Shown: positions 1 to 7,799 of the stretch, piece by piece
Layout of the letters: each line of letters starts with the position of its first letter
How positions within the stretch are numbered: position 1 is the first letter of the stretch
NCBI GenBank assembly: GCA_964492545.1
Contig: CAZBKO010000034.1
Coordinates: 1-20,208 of the forward strand
Source of the DNA: RGIG1934 sp964492545
GTDB taxonomy: Bacteria > Bacillota > Clostridia > Lachnospirales > Lachnospiraceae
Reading direction: 5' to 3'
DNA: 20,208 bases
Position numbers and translations under genes: made by a program
Notes under the pieces: model-generated
The model's input: the letters and a program-made list of their open reading frames with translations, nothing else
What the model was told of the DNA's origin: nothing
Database searches by the model: none

Positions 1-48
1 TTTACATAACTAAAATATCCTATTCTATTTGCCAACTATACTTTTACA

Positions 49-2157
49 CTAACTTATCTTATTGCTGCTTTGTACTTCACCTGAAACAATGTTAAAATCA
101 ATATACATTGTTCCTTCATATTTTCCGATACCCTTTACTGTGGCATTCGCCACGCCTTCTTCGATATTATTTGAATATGTTACTGTATAATCTGATGATG
201 AAAGCACCTGATTGGTATCTGAATCCTTAATTACAATAGCAGGTGTTACTGCATTTCCAGTCCATACCTGGTCAGCAATGCTTTCCACATAATAATGTCT
301 GCTGCCTGTTATTTTAAATGTCTTAGTGACAGAATTGTTGAAGTTACCTATTCCTGATATTACAACACTTCCGGCTCCTGAATTGATATTGTTATTATAA
401 GAAAGCTTATAATCTTTGCCTTCTACAAGTGTTTTTCCATTATACTTTACTGTTAATTTAGGTGTTATCTGATTACCTGTGTATTGTTGAGCATCTATAT
501 CGCTAAAAACTGCATATTTAATTGACTGCGGTGCAATACTGAAGGCCTTATTAATAGAGCCTTTAAGGTAACCCGATGTCAAACCTGTTACTATGGTGCT
601 TCCTGCTCCGGCATTTACATTTGATGCATATGACACTGTATAATAGGATTTTGATAAGGTTCTATATCCGGTCTGTGCGTTTATATACCCGGCAAATGAA
701 TATCCCTTGTATGTCTTCGAACCTACAGTTGCTTTGATGGAATACCATTTATCATCTCCGCTGCCAAAGGTATTATATATAGTTACCTTTGTACCTGCCG
801 GCATTGATGTAACTATAGGATACTCCGTGTCAGGGCCCTTTCTCATATTAAGAGCGATAGTTGTTGTTCCTGTAAGGGCAACCTCCTTTGCAGTCGTGAC
901 TGTTGGCTGAGGTGTAAATGCCTGATTATTATATGTAAATGTGCTTGATGATAATGATGATATCTTATATGAACTCATATTATCATAAACGGTTACCTTA
1001 CACTGTGCTGATACACCTGTAGTAGTAGTTCCCGTTATTGTTGTGGTTCCCCTGTAGCCTGTTACGATGTTGCCACTCTGATTAACATAAGCAACTGTTG
1101 GATTTGAAGATGTCCACGCAATAATATCTGTTGAATCTGACGGTGTTATTGTTCCCTTTATCTTATATGTGCTGCCTAAATTAAGTGAAAGATTAGTTGC
1201 AGACAGCTTAAGTCCTGTAGATTTAACAGGGTTGTACCAAAAGTTACAGTCAACTCTTCCGCTTATACCATTAACTGTTCCACTGCTTGTATATTGCCAA
1301 TGGTCGTAATTCCCAGTGTACGAATTCTTTGTCCCCCAGCTTGCTAGCCATATCGTATATTTTTTTGCAAGTGAGGATGCATTCAAGTTATTTGAAAGCA
1401 TACTGGCGTTGGCATATATCATTGGAGTATATCCTGCTGCTTTAACTCTCTCACAAAAAGCAGCACATACAGAGGTTGCCTTACTTGCTGATAAATGTGC
1501 ATCATATAATCTTCCACCTGGTCCGTCATAATATTCATAATCAATTACAACCGGCATTGTTATGTTATATGACTTAATTCTCTTTAGCACATAATCAGCT
1601 TCTGCTCTTGCCTCACTGGTGGTTATTGCCTGCGAGTAAATATATACGCCAACCTTAATTCCTGCTGCTATTGCTCCCTTAATATTAGTCTTATAAAGTG
1701 GATCTTCATTAAGACTTCCATCATATACTCCTCTATTTCCCACTCGAATTATTGCATACTCCACACCAGCCTTTTTAACCTTTGCCCAATCAATAGTTCC
1801 GTTCCATTTGGACACATCAATCCCATTGATAACTGTACATTTGTCAAACATTGATGCATGTGTATATGTAAGTCCGGTATATTTATTAGATGTCTTCTGT
1901 GAATATAATACTACTGCATCACTATTAAACAACTCTATTGCATTTTCTGATTTGATTCTATCTCCATCCTGCCAATCCCCATCAGTTGGATAATTATCTA
2001 CAAACTCATATTCCCCTTCTCCTGCCACATACTCCTGTTCAATATCGGATATGATATTGTCTTCACCTTCTGATGCTAATACAGGCATCTGCAGCTGTGA
2101 TGCTATAGTACATGCACACATTAATACTGCAAACGCCCGTCTAATATTATGTCTCAT
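49..2157 (-). CDS. Secreted GH25 lysozyme with Ig-like repeats and an SH3 domain
   Basis: Predicted exported N-acetylmuramidase that cuts peptidoglycan glycan strands. The chosen ATG at 2157 follows GGAAGGAG at 9 bases. An in-frame ATG at 2196 lies inside the -10 box and is rejected. The product is 702 residues. A signal peptide ends near VLA/S at residues 28-29. A GH25 domain spans about 110-309, with DVSKW at 114-118 and the catalytic Asp-x-Glu at 206 and 208. A BIG2 Ig-like domain covers about 315-391. Three Ig-like repeats of the DYxxSYxNN...G.G.Y.G type follow, and an SH3-like domain (ALNMRKGPDTEYP) at about 428-492 interrupts the first. No LPXTG anchor is seen, so wall attachment is probably through the repeats or SH3. 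It lies downstream of trxB with its own promoter. The GH25 call is firm; the role (own wall turnover or attack on others) is open. Confidence 0.93.
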   Translation of the reverse strand: MRHNIRRAFAVLMCACTIASQLQMPVLASEGEDNIISDIEQEYVAGEGEYEFVDNYPTDGDWQDGDRIKSENAIELFNSDAVVLYSQKTSNKYTGLTYTHASMFDKCTVINGIDVSKWNGTIDWAKVKKAGVEYAIIRVGNRGVYDGSLNEDPLYKTNIKGAIAAGIKVGVYIYSQAITTSEARAEADYVLKRIKSYNITMPVVIDYEYYDGPGGRLYDAHLSASKATSVCAAFCERVKAAGYTPMIYANASMLSNNLNASSLAKKYTIWLASWGTKNSYTGNYDHWQYTSSGTVNGISGRVDCNFWYNPVKSTGLKLSATNLSLNLGSTYKIKGTITPSDSTDIIAWTSSNPTVAYVNQSGNIVTGYRGTTTITGTTTTGVSAQCKVTVYDNMSSYKISSLSSSTFTYNNQAFTPQPTVTTAKEVALTGTTTIALNMRKGPDTEYPIVTSMPAGTKVTIYNTFGSGDDKWYSIKATVGSKTYKGYSFAGYINAQTGYRTLSKSYYTVSYASNVNAGAGSTIVTGLTSGYLKGSINKAFSIAPQSIKYAVFSDIDAQQYTGNQITPKLTVKYNGKTLVEGKDYKLSYNNNINSGAGSVVISGIGNFNNSVTKTFKITGSRHYYVESIADQVWTGNAVTPAIVIKDSDTNQVLSSSDYTVTYSNNIEEGVANATVKGIGKYEGTMYIDFNIVSGEVQSSNKIS

Positions 2158-2194
2158 GATATAGTGCTCCTTCCAAATTTTGCTCAATAAGGAC

Positions 2195-2203
2195 ATTATA
2201 TCA
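2195..2203 (-). promoter_or_regulatory. Extended -10 promoter for the GH25 lysozyme
   Basis: The minus strand reads TGATATAAT, a perfect TATAAT with the TGn extension. The hexamer 17 bases upstream (TGGAAT) is a poor -35, which fits an extended -10 promoter. The start point would be near 2188, giving a leader of about 30 bases. Confidence 0.6.
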
Positions 2204-2246
2204 CAAAACTATCTATTATTCCACTTATCACCATATCCAATTTTTC

Positions 2247-3155
2247 CTAATTCAGGTATTTCTCAGCCGATGTAATTGCATTGGCACCATCAGCTACCGC
2301 TGTTACAACCTGCCTCAATGGTTTAGTTCGAATATCTCCTGCCACAAATATTGACTCAACATTAGTGATGCAGTCCTCATCTGCAATGATATATCCATAA
2401 TCATCAAGGGCAAGTACATTTTTAACAATATCATTTTCCGGCATCATACCAATGGCAAGAAATACACCATTTACATTCAATGTTGTAATCTCGTTTTCAA
2501 CCGTATTTTTTATGACAACATTCTCCAAATTCTCATTTCCATTTATTTCAGTTACCACTGAATTAGGTATAAATGTAATGTTATCTATGGATTTCGCCTT
2601 GTCCTGCAATACCTTTGCAGCACGCAGTTTTTCTCTTCTATTTATCAAATACACTGTATTACACAGTTTTGATAAATAGATGGAATCTTCCATGGCCACA
2701 TCACCACCGCCAACCACACACACATCTTTTCCTTTAAAAAAAGCTCCGTCACAGGTTGCACAAAAAGAGACTCCCTTTCCACGAAACTTATCTTCACCTG
2801 GCACATTCAATGTCCTGTACCTTGCACCTGTGGCCACAACTATGGTTCTTGCATTTATTATCCTTCCGTCTGACAATTCAACCTCATTGTATTCATCCAA
2901 ATGCCTGATACTTACAACATCCATATTAATTATGTCTGTATCTAATTCATTTACATGCTCACGGAATTTAACAGCCAGCTCAAAGCCACTAATCCCCTTT
3001 AGTCCCAGATAATTGTCCACATCTGTAGTGTCTATGATTTGTCCTCCACTAATCTGGTTTCTTTCTATTAACAAAGTCTTTAGCATCGCTCTTTTTGCAT
3101 AGACAGCCGCACTAAGTCCCGCAGGTCCACTGCCAATAATTATTACATCTAACAA
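2247..3155 (-). CDS. trxB: Thioredoxin reductase (NADPH)
   Basis: Flavoprotein that passes electrons from NADPH through FAD and a redox disulphide to thioredoxin in the cytoplasm. The 302 residues match the low-molecular-weight family length. FAD-binding GSGPAG is at 8-13, the redox pair CATC at 132-135, the NADPH-binding GGGDVAMEDS at 149-158 followed by NRREKLRA, and the C-terminal FAD motif VAGDIRTKPLRQ is present. The start is TTG: it follows GAGG at 8 bases and places DVIIIGSGPAG where the family begins, and no better ATG exists. It sits 80 bases after the alkaline phosphatase gene; no clear promoter or terminator was found between them, so co-transcription is possible. No thioredoxin gene is in the window. 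The basic pair in NRRE supports NADPH rather than NADH or ferredoxin. Confidence 0.95.
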   Translation of the reverse strand: MLDVIIIGSGPAGLSAAVYAKRAMLKTLLIERNQISGGQIIDTTDVDNYLGLKGISGFELAVKFREHVNELDTDIINMDVVSIRHLDEYNEVELSDGRIINARTIVVATGARYRTLNVPGEDKFRGKGVSFCATCDGAFFKGKDVCVVGGGDVAMEDSIYLSKLCNTVYLINRREKLRAAKVLQDKAKSIDNITFIPNSVVTEINGNENLENVVIKNTVENEITTLNVNGVFLAIGMMPENDIVKNVLALDDYGYIIADEDCITNVESIFVAGDIRTKPLRQVVTAVADGANAITSAEKYLN

Positions 3156-3235
3156 ATGTATTTCCTCATTTCTAATCTATATTCACTGACATTTCAGCTT
3201 TTTATAGTATGTCCTGAGAAAATACATTTATTCTC

Positions 3236-4702
3236 TTATAAATCCATTAATTCATATAGTTTATTAAATATATCTGTATTGTCATATGAACCATTAAACA
3301 TTTCCGCTCCAAAGCCCATGGCATACACAGGAACAGGAATACCTGTGTGGGCATATGTTGAATAATTCAGTCCTGCCTTATGTGCCATAATATGCGATAT
3401 TGTAATTGTAATTGGCTCATATGTACCATACAGTTCATACTCCTCATCAGTCATTTCACTCTTGCTTAAAGCCCCCACCTTCAATGTTCGTATATATGCT
3501 TTTTGAAGTGTCTCTGTTTCCTCATCTGAAAATGATACACCATAGTTATCTTCTATATCCTCAATTACTTCCTCAAAGGCTGTATTCTCCTTTTTATATT
3601 TTGACACAAAATCGGAGTTGAATTTAGAAAATGATATTGTCTGATTTGATAGCTTTGATAAATATGTAGAATATTTCGTCTGGGAATATCCCACAGTAAG
3701 ACCACCTGACTCATGATCGGCAGTTACAATGATAAGTGTCTCGTCAGGATGATTATTGTAAAATTCAACTGCCGCATCAACTGAATCTGAAAATGCCAGT
3801 GTTTCTTTTATCATTGTTGCAGCATCCTGGGAATGATTGGCATAGTCAATTTTGCCTCCCTCTACCATCATAAAGAAGCCTTTATCATTATCCAGCATTT
3901 CAATTCCCTTCGAAACATAATCTGATAAATGCCACTCATTTTCTTCTAAATCCATATCATACTTCATCAATTCTTCATCAACTCTAGTCTCCGAGAGCAG
4001 AATTGTTTTGTCAGAGGATTCTTGTGTTAATGCCTCTTTTTCCTTATAACCCTTAACAATATTATAGCCTGCTTCAGATGCTATGGTGTAAAGACTTTTA
4101 CTTTTTCCATTAGTACCTTTGCTGTCAGTAAATCCTCCCCCGGCAAAAAAATCAAAGTTGCTTGAAATCATATTTGTACCAATCTGATAGTAATTCTTTC
4201 TCGAGCTTTGATGTGCATAAAATCCGGCTGGTGTTGCATGATTAAGTGATACAGTTGTGATAAGACCAATCTTATAGCCAAGGCTATCCTTGAGATATTC
4301 TGCTATGGTTGGATATGAAACTGTATTGTTTTCATTCATGCCAAGTGTTCCGGAGCTTGTCTTATGTCCTGTCGCCATGGCAGTTGCGGCGGACGCTGAG
4401 TCTGTTATTGTGCTTTCACTATTGTATGTTGTCATCATACCAACAGATGGAAATTCCATAAAAGGAAGCTTCTTTGACTTTCCAAGAAAGTATGCCGTTG
4501 CCTGTACCTGAGGATAACTCATTCCGTCTCCTATGAATAGAAAAACATATTTGGGTATCTTGACTTCCTCAACAGCTTCCTTTGTCGTTTCAATAGACGT
4601 TGTCTCTTTTATGTCTGATTTTTTGCGTGTGCATGCAGCAATACCGCCGATTAACAGTATGCCTGCAAGTACAAACGCAACACTTTTCTTGATATATTTC
4701 AT
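3236..4702 (-). CDS. phoA: Lipoprotein alkaline phosphatase
   Basis: Hydrolyses phosphate monoesters outside the membrane to supply phosphate. It has 488 residues. A lipoprotein signal ends IGGIAAC with Cys24 as the lipidation site, so the enzyme should be tethered to the outer face of the membrane. The family motifs are complete: metal-ligand Asp59 in FIGDGMS, nucleophile Ser102 in TDSASAATA, His155 in NHATPAG, EGGKIDYANH at 281-290, TADHESGG at 327-334, and the late His in YAHTGIPVP. The start follows AAGGA at 7 bases. It has its own promoter inside the end of the preceding gene and lies upstream of trxB. No clear Pho box was recognised. The phosphatase family is certain; the symbol is by family resemblance. 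Confidence 0.93.
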   Translation of the reverse strand: MKYIKKSVAFVLAGILLIGGIAACTRKKSDIKETTSIETTKEAVEEVKIPKYVFLFIGDGMSYPQVQATAYFLGKSKKLPFMEFPSVGMMTTYNSESTITDSASAATAMATGHKTSSGTLGMNENNTVSYPTIAEYLKDSLGYKIGLITTVSLNHATPAGFYAHQSSRKNYYQIGTNMISSNFDFFAGGGFTDSKGTNGKSKSLYTIASEAGYNIVKGYKEKEALTQESSDKTILLSETRVDEELMKYDMDLEENEWHLSDYVSKGIEMLDNDKGFFMMVEGGKIDYANHSQDAATMIKETLAFSDSVDAAVEFYNNHPDETLIIVTADHESGGLTVGYSQTKYSTYLSKLSNQTISFSKFNSDFVSKYKKENTAFEEVIEDIEDNYGVSFSDEETETLQKAYIRTLKVGALSKSEMTDEEYELYGTYEPITITISHIMAHKAGLNYSTYAHTGIPVPVYAMGFGAEMFNGSYDNTDIFNKLYELMDL

Positions 4703-4741
4703 TATCTTATCCTTATCTCATAATCATTAAATTCTGTAAAC

Positions 4742-4770
4742 ATTATAAACTAGTTAAGATAAAATCTCAA
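4742..4770 (-). promoter_or_regulatory. Sigma-A promoter for phoA
   Basis: The minus strand has TTGAGA at 4770-4765, a 17-base spacer and TATAAT at 4747-4742. The -35 and part of the spacer lie within the last codons of the preceding ferritin-like gene (stop at 4750-4752). The phosphatase leader would be about 30 bases. Confidence 0.75.
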
Positions 4771-5187
4771 CTCATCCATTAATTTTTGTTCCATAGCAAT
4801 AAGTTCATCAACCATGTCTTTAACCTTTGTTTCTGCTGCACCATATTTATTTAGGTATCTGCTAACTGACTTGATGCCCATATTACAGCCATCTATGAGA
4901 AGCTCAGCTATTTCATTATCTGATGAGTCCACAGCCAGCTTAAAATTAGTTTTGATATATGACATCGCCTCAGCCATAGCTGCCGGCTCCTTGTCAGTTT
5001 CATTGTTCTCCATAAGAAGAATATGGGTATTGTCCAGTATTTTTCTATGTCTGTCAATAGAGTGCTGCAGTTGTACCTTCATTTTTTCAGAACTCACCTT
5101 CATTACCATATCCTCAAGGCTTTTAAGTCCCATTTTACATCCGGCATTACATTCCTTTAGAAGTTTGATTGTGTCATCATTATACAT
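4750..5187 (-). CDS. Ferritin-like four-helix protein, DUF2383-like
   Basis: A 145-residue, strongly helical cytoplasmic protein with no signal peptide. It resembles the small ferritin-like DUF2383 family common in Clostridia; I know no established function. The two halves look duplicated: GCKMGLKSL at 16-24 aligns with GCNMGIKSV at 100-108, suggesting a bundle of two helical hairpins. His42, His47 and His55 lie in the second helix, and Glu133 and Glu139 in the last, but a metal site is not evident. The start follows GGAG at 5 bases. It follows a strong terminator and so has its own transcription start; its leader can form alternative hairpins over the ribosome site. The family assignment is from memory and moderately sure. 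Confidence 0.7.
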   Translation of the reverse strand: MYNDDTIKLLKECNAGCKMGLKSLEDMVMKVSSEKMKVQLQHSIDRHRKILDNTHILLMENNETDKEPAAMAEAMSYIKTNFKLAVDSSDNEIAELLIDGCNMGIKSVSRYLNKYGAAETKVKDMVDELIAMEQKLMDELRFYLN

Positions 5188-5224
5188 ATTGTCTCCATTC
5201 CGGAGCGACTTTGTGTGATGCTCC
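5188..5224 (-). promoter_or_regulatory. Leader with competing hairpins over the ribosome site
   Basis: On the minus strand GGAGC (5224-5220) can pair with GCTCC (5206-5202). The same CTCC can instead pair with the Shine-Dalgarno GGAG (5196-5193) across a 5-base loop. The two pairings exclude each other, which would allow translation to switch. The stems are short (4-5 bp), so this is suggestive only. Confidence 0.35.
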
Positions 5225-5317
5225 CAGTTGTATATATTGGTATTATCTCAATAATTTGCAAATATATTCATAAAATCAAGCAATATGATTCCTGCCAGAT
5301 ATTACGTTGTTCACATC

Positions 5318-5363
5318 AAAATACCACCGGCCCATTTCCATAATTGAAATAAACCGATGGTAT
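5318..5363 (-). terminator. Terminator after the 190-residue gene
   Basis: Eighteen-base arms at 5346-5363 and 5321-5338 pair throughout on the minus strand, including four G-U pairs, around a 7-base loop. A short run of T follows. The stem is very strong but the T run is short, so it could also be an RNA stabiliser. Confidence 0.75.
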
Positions 5364-5375
5364 ATTAAGTATTAC

Positions 5376-5948
5376 TTATTCTTCAACATTATCATTATTG
5401 AAATAATCATCAAACTTCTTAGTTACAGCATCATATGTCTGGCTTGAAATATCCGGAAGGCTCTGTCCCCAAGCTTTCGTTGCCTGTGAAAATCCCTTTT
5501 CAAATGCATCCTGCATCTTCTTCATTGTATCTTCATCGCCACCCGATAATGCCATTGCAAAATCAAATATTCTATCAGAGGTCTGCTTAACACCCCAATA
5601 TCCATCTTCAGAAATATCTTCCTTAGCCTGATTAATTGTTGCTGGATCTGCTGTGAAATTACCACTTGCTAACATCTTCCACATATCATCTGCATTACCA
5701 ATTGTTGCTCCCTGTTTCTGGAACATCTTTGTTACAAGACTCTGCATCTGGTCTATTCTGCTCTGTGAATCAGCCTTAAGCTTAGTTACAAGAGCTTCTC
5801 TGTCTGTCTTACTCATCTTAGAAACTGATGATTCATATACGGCTGCAGTATCATCAGACTTCTTAGCAGTTTCTGTTGCGGAACTGTTACCAGCAGCATA
5901 TGCTGCATAATCGCTTGTCTGTGTACCTGTTACTCCATTAACGCTCAT
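5376..5948 (-). CDS. Conserved protein of unknown function, likely sigma-D regulon
   Basis: A 190-residue protein, not assigned to any named family. It has no signal peptide or membrane segment. The first 45 residues are rich in Ser, Thr, Ala and Asp and look disordered (begins MSVNGVTGTQ). A helical segment follows at about 45-75, then a compact region with DGYWGVKQTSDRIFDFA near 105-121 and QATKAWGQSLPDISSQTYDAV near 145-165, which I recall in other motile Clostridia. The start follows AAGGAGG at 8 bases. The gene stands alone: a flagellar-type promoter lies upstream and a strong terminator downstream. From the promoter and the disordered N-terminus, a motility role is inferred, perhaps as a flagellar export substrate or cytoplasmic accessory. 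That role is a hypothesis. Confidence 0.75.
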   Translation of the reverse strand: MSVNGVTGTQTSDYAAYAAGNSSATETAKKSDDTAAVYESSVSKMSKTDREALVTKLKADSQSRIDQMQSLVTKMFQKQGATIGNADDMWKMLASGNFTADPATINQAKEDISEDGYWGVKQTSDRIFDFAMALSGGDEDTMKKMQDAFEKGFSQATKAWGQSLPDISSQTYDAVTKKFDDYFNNDNVEE

Positions 5949-5998
5949 ATTATTATCCTCCTTGACAATATTGGATTAATTTTCTAGTTCTATAGCAT

Positions 5999-6025
5999 AT
6001 ATCGTCATATCTGCTCAAATGTTTA
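5999..6025 (-). promoter_or_regulatory. Sigma-D (flagellar) type promoter
   Basis: The minus strand reads TAAA at 6025-6022, 15 bases, then GACGATAT at 6006-5999. The motility sigma factor consensus is TAAA-N15-GCCGATAT, so only one base of the -10 differs. An overlapping sigma-A reading (TTGAGC, 18 bases, TATAGA) is much weaker. The start point would be near 5992. Confidence 0.65.
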
Positions 6026-6055
6026 GTAATTTATTCATTTTTCGTAAAAATTAAT

Positions 6056-6301
6056 TCATTCATTGGTGCACTCAATTGAAATAAACATTTTTTCATCAAG
6101 TCCGGTATTCCATATAACGCGTTCAGGTATATCAATAACCATCTCACCATCCACAGTCAAAATAGTCACCTTGCTGCAAACTGTTTCACCTTCGTTTCTA
6201 CCTTCACATCCAAAATCCGGCTCATCTATTCTTATTACATACCCCAACGCACCATTTTCCTTTAGCTGGGTCAAAATCTCTTCTCTCTCTATATCATTCA
6301 T
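6056..6301 (-). CDS. Small hypothetical protein coupled to the lipoprotein gene
   Basis: An 81-residue acidic protein that I do not recognise. It has no signal peptide. A short N-terminal helix is followed by what look like beta strands (GALGYVIRID, SKVTILTVDGEMVIDIP, MFISIE), with Cys in PDFGCEG and ETVCSK. The preferred ATG at 6301 comes one base after the stop of the lipoprotein gene (TAGAATG) and follows GGTGA. ATGs at 6313 and 6325 would overlap the upstream gene and have weaker ribosome sites. The arrangement implies translational coupling with the lipoprotein. No terminator is obvious before the next promoter. Confidence 0.7.
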   Translation of the reverse strand: MNDIEREEILTQLKENGALGYVIRIDEPDFGCEGRNEGETVCSKVTILTVDGEMVIDIPERVIWNTGLDEKMFISIECTNE

Positions 6302-6302
6302 T

Positions 6303-7238
6303 CTAATCACCATTCTTAAATCCATCTATTTGTGACCGATACATTGTTAGCACAGTATTTGAAGTATCCATTTCATAATAGTAAATACCGCCGCTTGTAT
6401 CATAGCCTGTTGCAGAATAATAGTTCTTATAATTCTTTGAACTCATAAAATCTGCTGATAGTTCAGATAGGTTAGATAAATTACCATCACTAAAATCACC
6501 AAGCAATGCCATAAATGACTTGTCCTGCTGATTAGCTCTCCATATAAATGCCTTATTTCCAATAACATATGTTGATTTCCAATAATATCCATCTATACTG
6601 TCATTGGTAAGGTTTGATACTGTATACTCACCATTAGTATTCTTAGCATATTTTGAAACATATGTATCAGATGTTGCATTGTACGAATTATACAGAATAC
6701 TATTATCCTCCAATACTGACACTATATAGTATCTTAAACCATCCTCACCAAAATCAAGCTGTTTAGTATTGCTAACCTTATTATCCTTATAATCTCCTAT
6801 ATATAGATTGCAGCCATGGTCAAAGCCTGATGCATCCTTTGCCTGCTCCGATGGAATTCCGGTAAATACTATCTGCTCACCGCTATTGCAAATATAAGCA
6901 CTAATTACATAATACTCATCCTCAAATTTCACCTTTTTAGGTGTCGTATATGTATTTCCATCAAGTGTAGCAGCATATATACAGTAGTAATCATCAAGTG
7001 TCTTTGCCTGCACCTTTGTTACATACGACAAAAGTGCTGTAGTATCGTCCTTTGAAAATGAAATCTTATCAAGCTTAAAGCTCTGATCAACGTCCTCATT
7101 CTCAAACCAGTCACATACCACAACACCTTGCTTATTAATCTCTGATCTCTTATCTTCTGCTGTACTTCCTTTGCCGCAGCCTGCTGCTATTGCTGCTATC
7201 GATATAAGTAATGCAAATAACTTAAATGTCTTCTTCAT
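6303..7238 (-). CDS. Lipoprotein of unknown function, propeller-like
   Basis: A 311-residue predicted membrane-anchored lipoprotein. The signal peptide ends AIAAGC with lipidation at Cys21. The mature part is rich in Tyr, Asp and Ser and alternates short strands with phrases such as TLDGNTYTTPKKV, GCNLYIGDYKDNKVSN and KSFMALLGDFSDGN. This resembles the blades of a beta-propeller (TolB/YncE-like), but the repeats are too weak to prove it. No catalytic motif is seen. The ATG follows AGAGGAG at 9 bases. It has a strong promoter of its own and is coupled to the small gene downstream. A role in surface sensing or binding is only inferred from the anchor and fold guess. Confidence 0.8.
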   Translation of the reverse strand: MKKTFKLFALLISIAAIAAGCGKGSTAEDKRSEINKQGVVVCDWFENEDVDQSFKLDKISFSKDDTTALLSYVTKVQAKTLDDYYCIYAATLDGNTYTTPKKVKFEDEYYVISAYICNSGEQIVFTGIPSEQAKDASGFDHGCNLYIGDYKDNKVSNTKQLDFGEDGLRYYIVSVLEDNSILYNSYNATSDTYVSKYAKNTNGEYTVSNLTNDSIDGYYWKSTYVIGNKAFIWRANQQDKSFMALLGDFSDGNLSNLSELSADFMSSKNYKNYYSATGYDTSGGIYYYEMDTSNTVLTMYRSQIDGFKNGD

Positions 7239-7250
7239 ATAAACGTTCTC

Positions 7251-7275
7251 CTCTTATTTATTTCAATAATAAGAG
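7251..7275. promoter_or_regulatory. Dyad at the lipoprotein gene start point
   Basis: Perfect 8-base arms CTCTTATT and AATAAGAG separated by 9 bases. The predicted transcription start (about 7270) falls inside one arm and the other abuts the ribosome site. A repressor operator is more likely than an RNA hairpin, since only part of the dyad would be transcribed. Confidence 0.45.
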
Positions 7276-7276
7276 T

Positions 7277-7305
7277 ATTTTATTACCTAAAACGTCATAT
7301 GTCAA
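7277..7305 (-). promoter_or_regulatory. Sigma-A promoter for the lipoprotein gene
   Basis: The minus strand has TTGACA at 7305-7300, a 17-base spacer and TAAAAT at 7282-7277. It starts within a dozen bases of the rrf2 stop codon. Confidence 0.8.
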
Positions 7306-7315
7306 CTTACCACTC

Positions 7316-7750
7316 CTATATCACATAATTTCTAGTCTTCTCCGTCTGCCATTCAAGTAAATCCTGAAGAGTTATCTTATCAACTACACCTTTGATTGCA
7401 TCATCAAGCATATTCCACAGCTTAAGTGTTGCACAGCAGTCCTGTCTTCCACACTCATTGATTTCATCATCAAGACATGCAACAGGTGCTAAACTGCCTT
7501 CTGTAAGTCTTAGTATCATTCCAACTGTGTATCTTTTAGGTTCCTTTGTTAGCTTGTAACCTCCCTGTGGTCCCCTTATGCTCTTAACAAAGCCTGCCTT
7601 GTTGAGTACCGATACAATTTGTTCTAAATACTTATCTGAAATCTCCTGTCTTGCAGCTATATCCTTTATTCGAATTGGTTCTCCGTTATTATTGATTGCC
7701 ATATCAAGCATAAGTCTCAATGCATATCTTCCCTTAGTTGAAATTTTCAC
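7316..7750 (-). CDS. Rrf2-family regulator, IscR-like
   Basis: A 144-residue winged-helix regulator. The N-terminus MKISTKGRYALR and the wing RGPQGGYKL at 59-67 are typical of Rrf2 proteins. The C-terminal half has Cys92, Cys100, Cys105 and Cys106 in the region that binds [2Fe-2S] in IscR, so it probably senses the iron-sulphur state; redox-only or cysteine-linked sensing (CymR-like) is the alternative. The start is GTG, preceded by AGGA at 7 bases, and matches the family N-terminus exactly. It lies 49 bases after nifU as the last gene of the iron-sulphur operon, whereas iscR usually leads. It likely controls the dyad over the nifS promoter. Confidence 0.9.
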   Translation of the reverse strand: MKISTKGRYALRLMLDMAINNNGEPIRIKDIAARQEISDKYLEQIVSVLNKAGFVKSIRGPQGGYKLTKEPKRYTVGMILRLTEGSLAPVACLDDEINECGRQDCCATLKLWNMLDDAIKGVVDKITLQDLLEWQTEKTRNYVI

Positions 7751-7799
7751 CCTTTTATCCTGCCTTTCATTTATGACTTTACCTATAATGTTACTATGA

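Noticed and set aside
3200..3240. A terminator between phoA and trxB
   Set aside because: The only stem (GAGAA/TTCTC) has five pairs and no T run.
4715..4740. A Pho box ahead of phoA (TTTACA after the -10)
   Set aside because: Only one TTTACA is present; the expected second copy at 5 bases is missing.
4814..5218. Open frame of 134 codons on the plus strand
   Set aside because: It lies opposite the ferritin-like gene, which has a good ribosome site and a recognisable family; the plus-strand protein has no family features.
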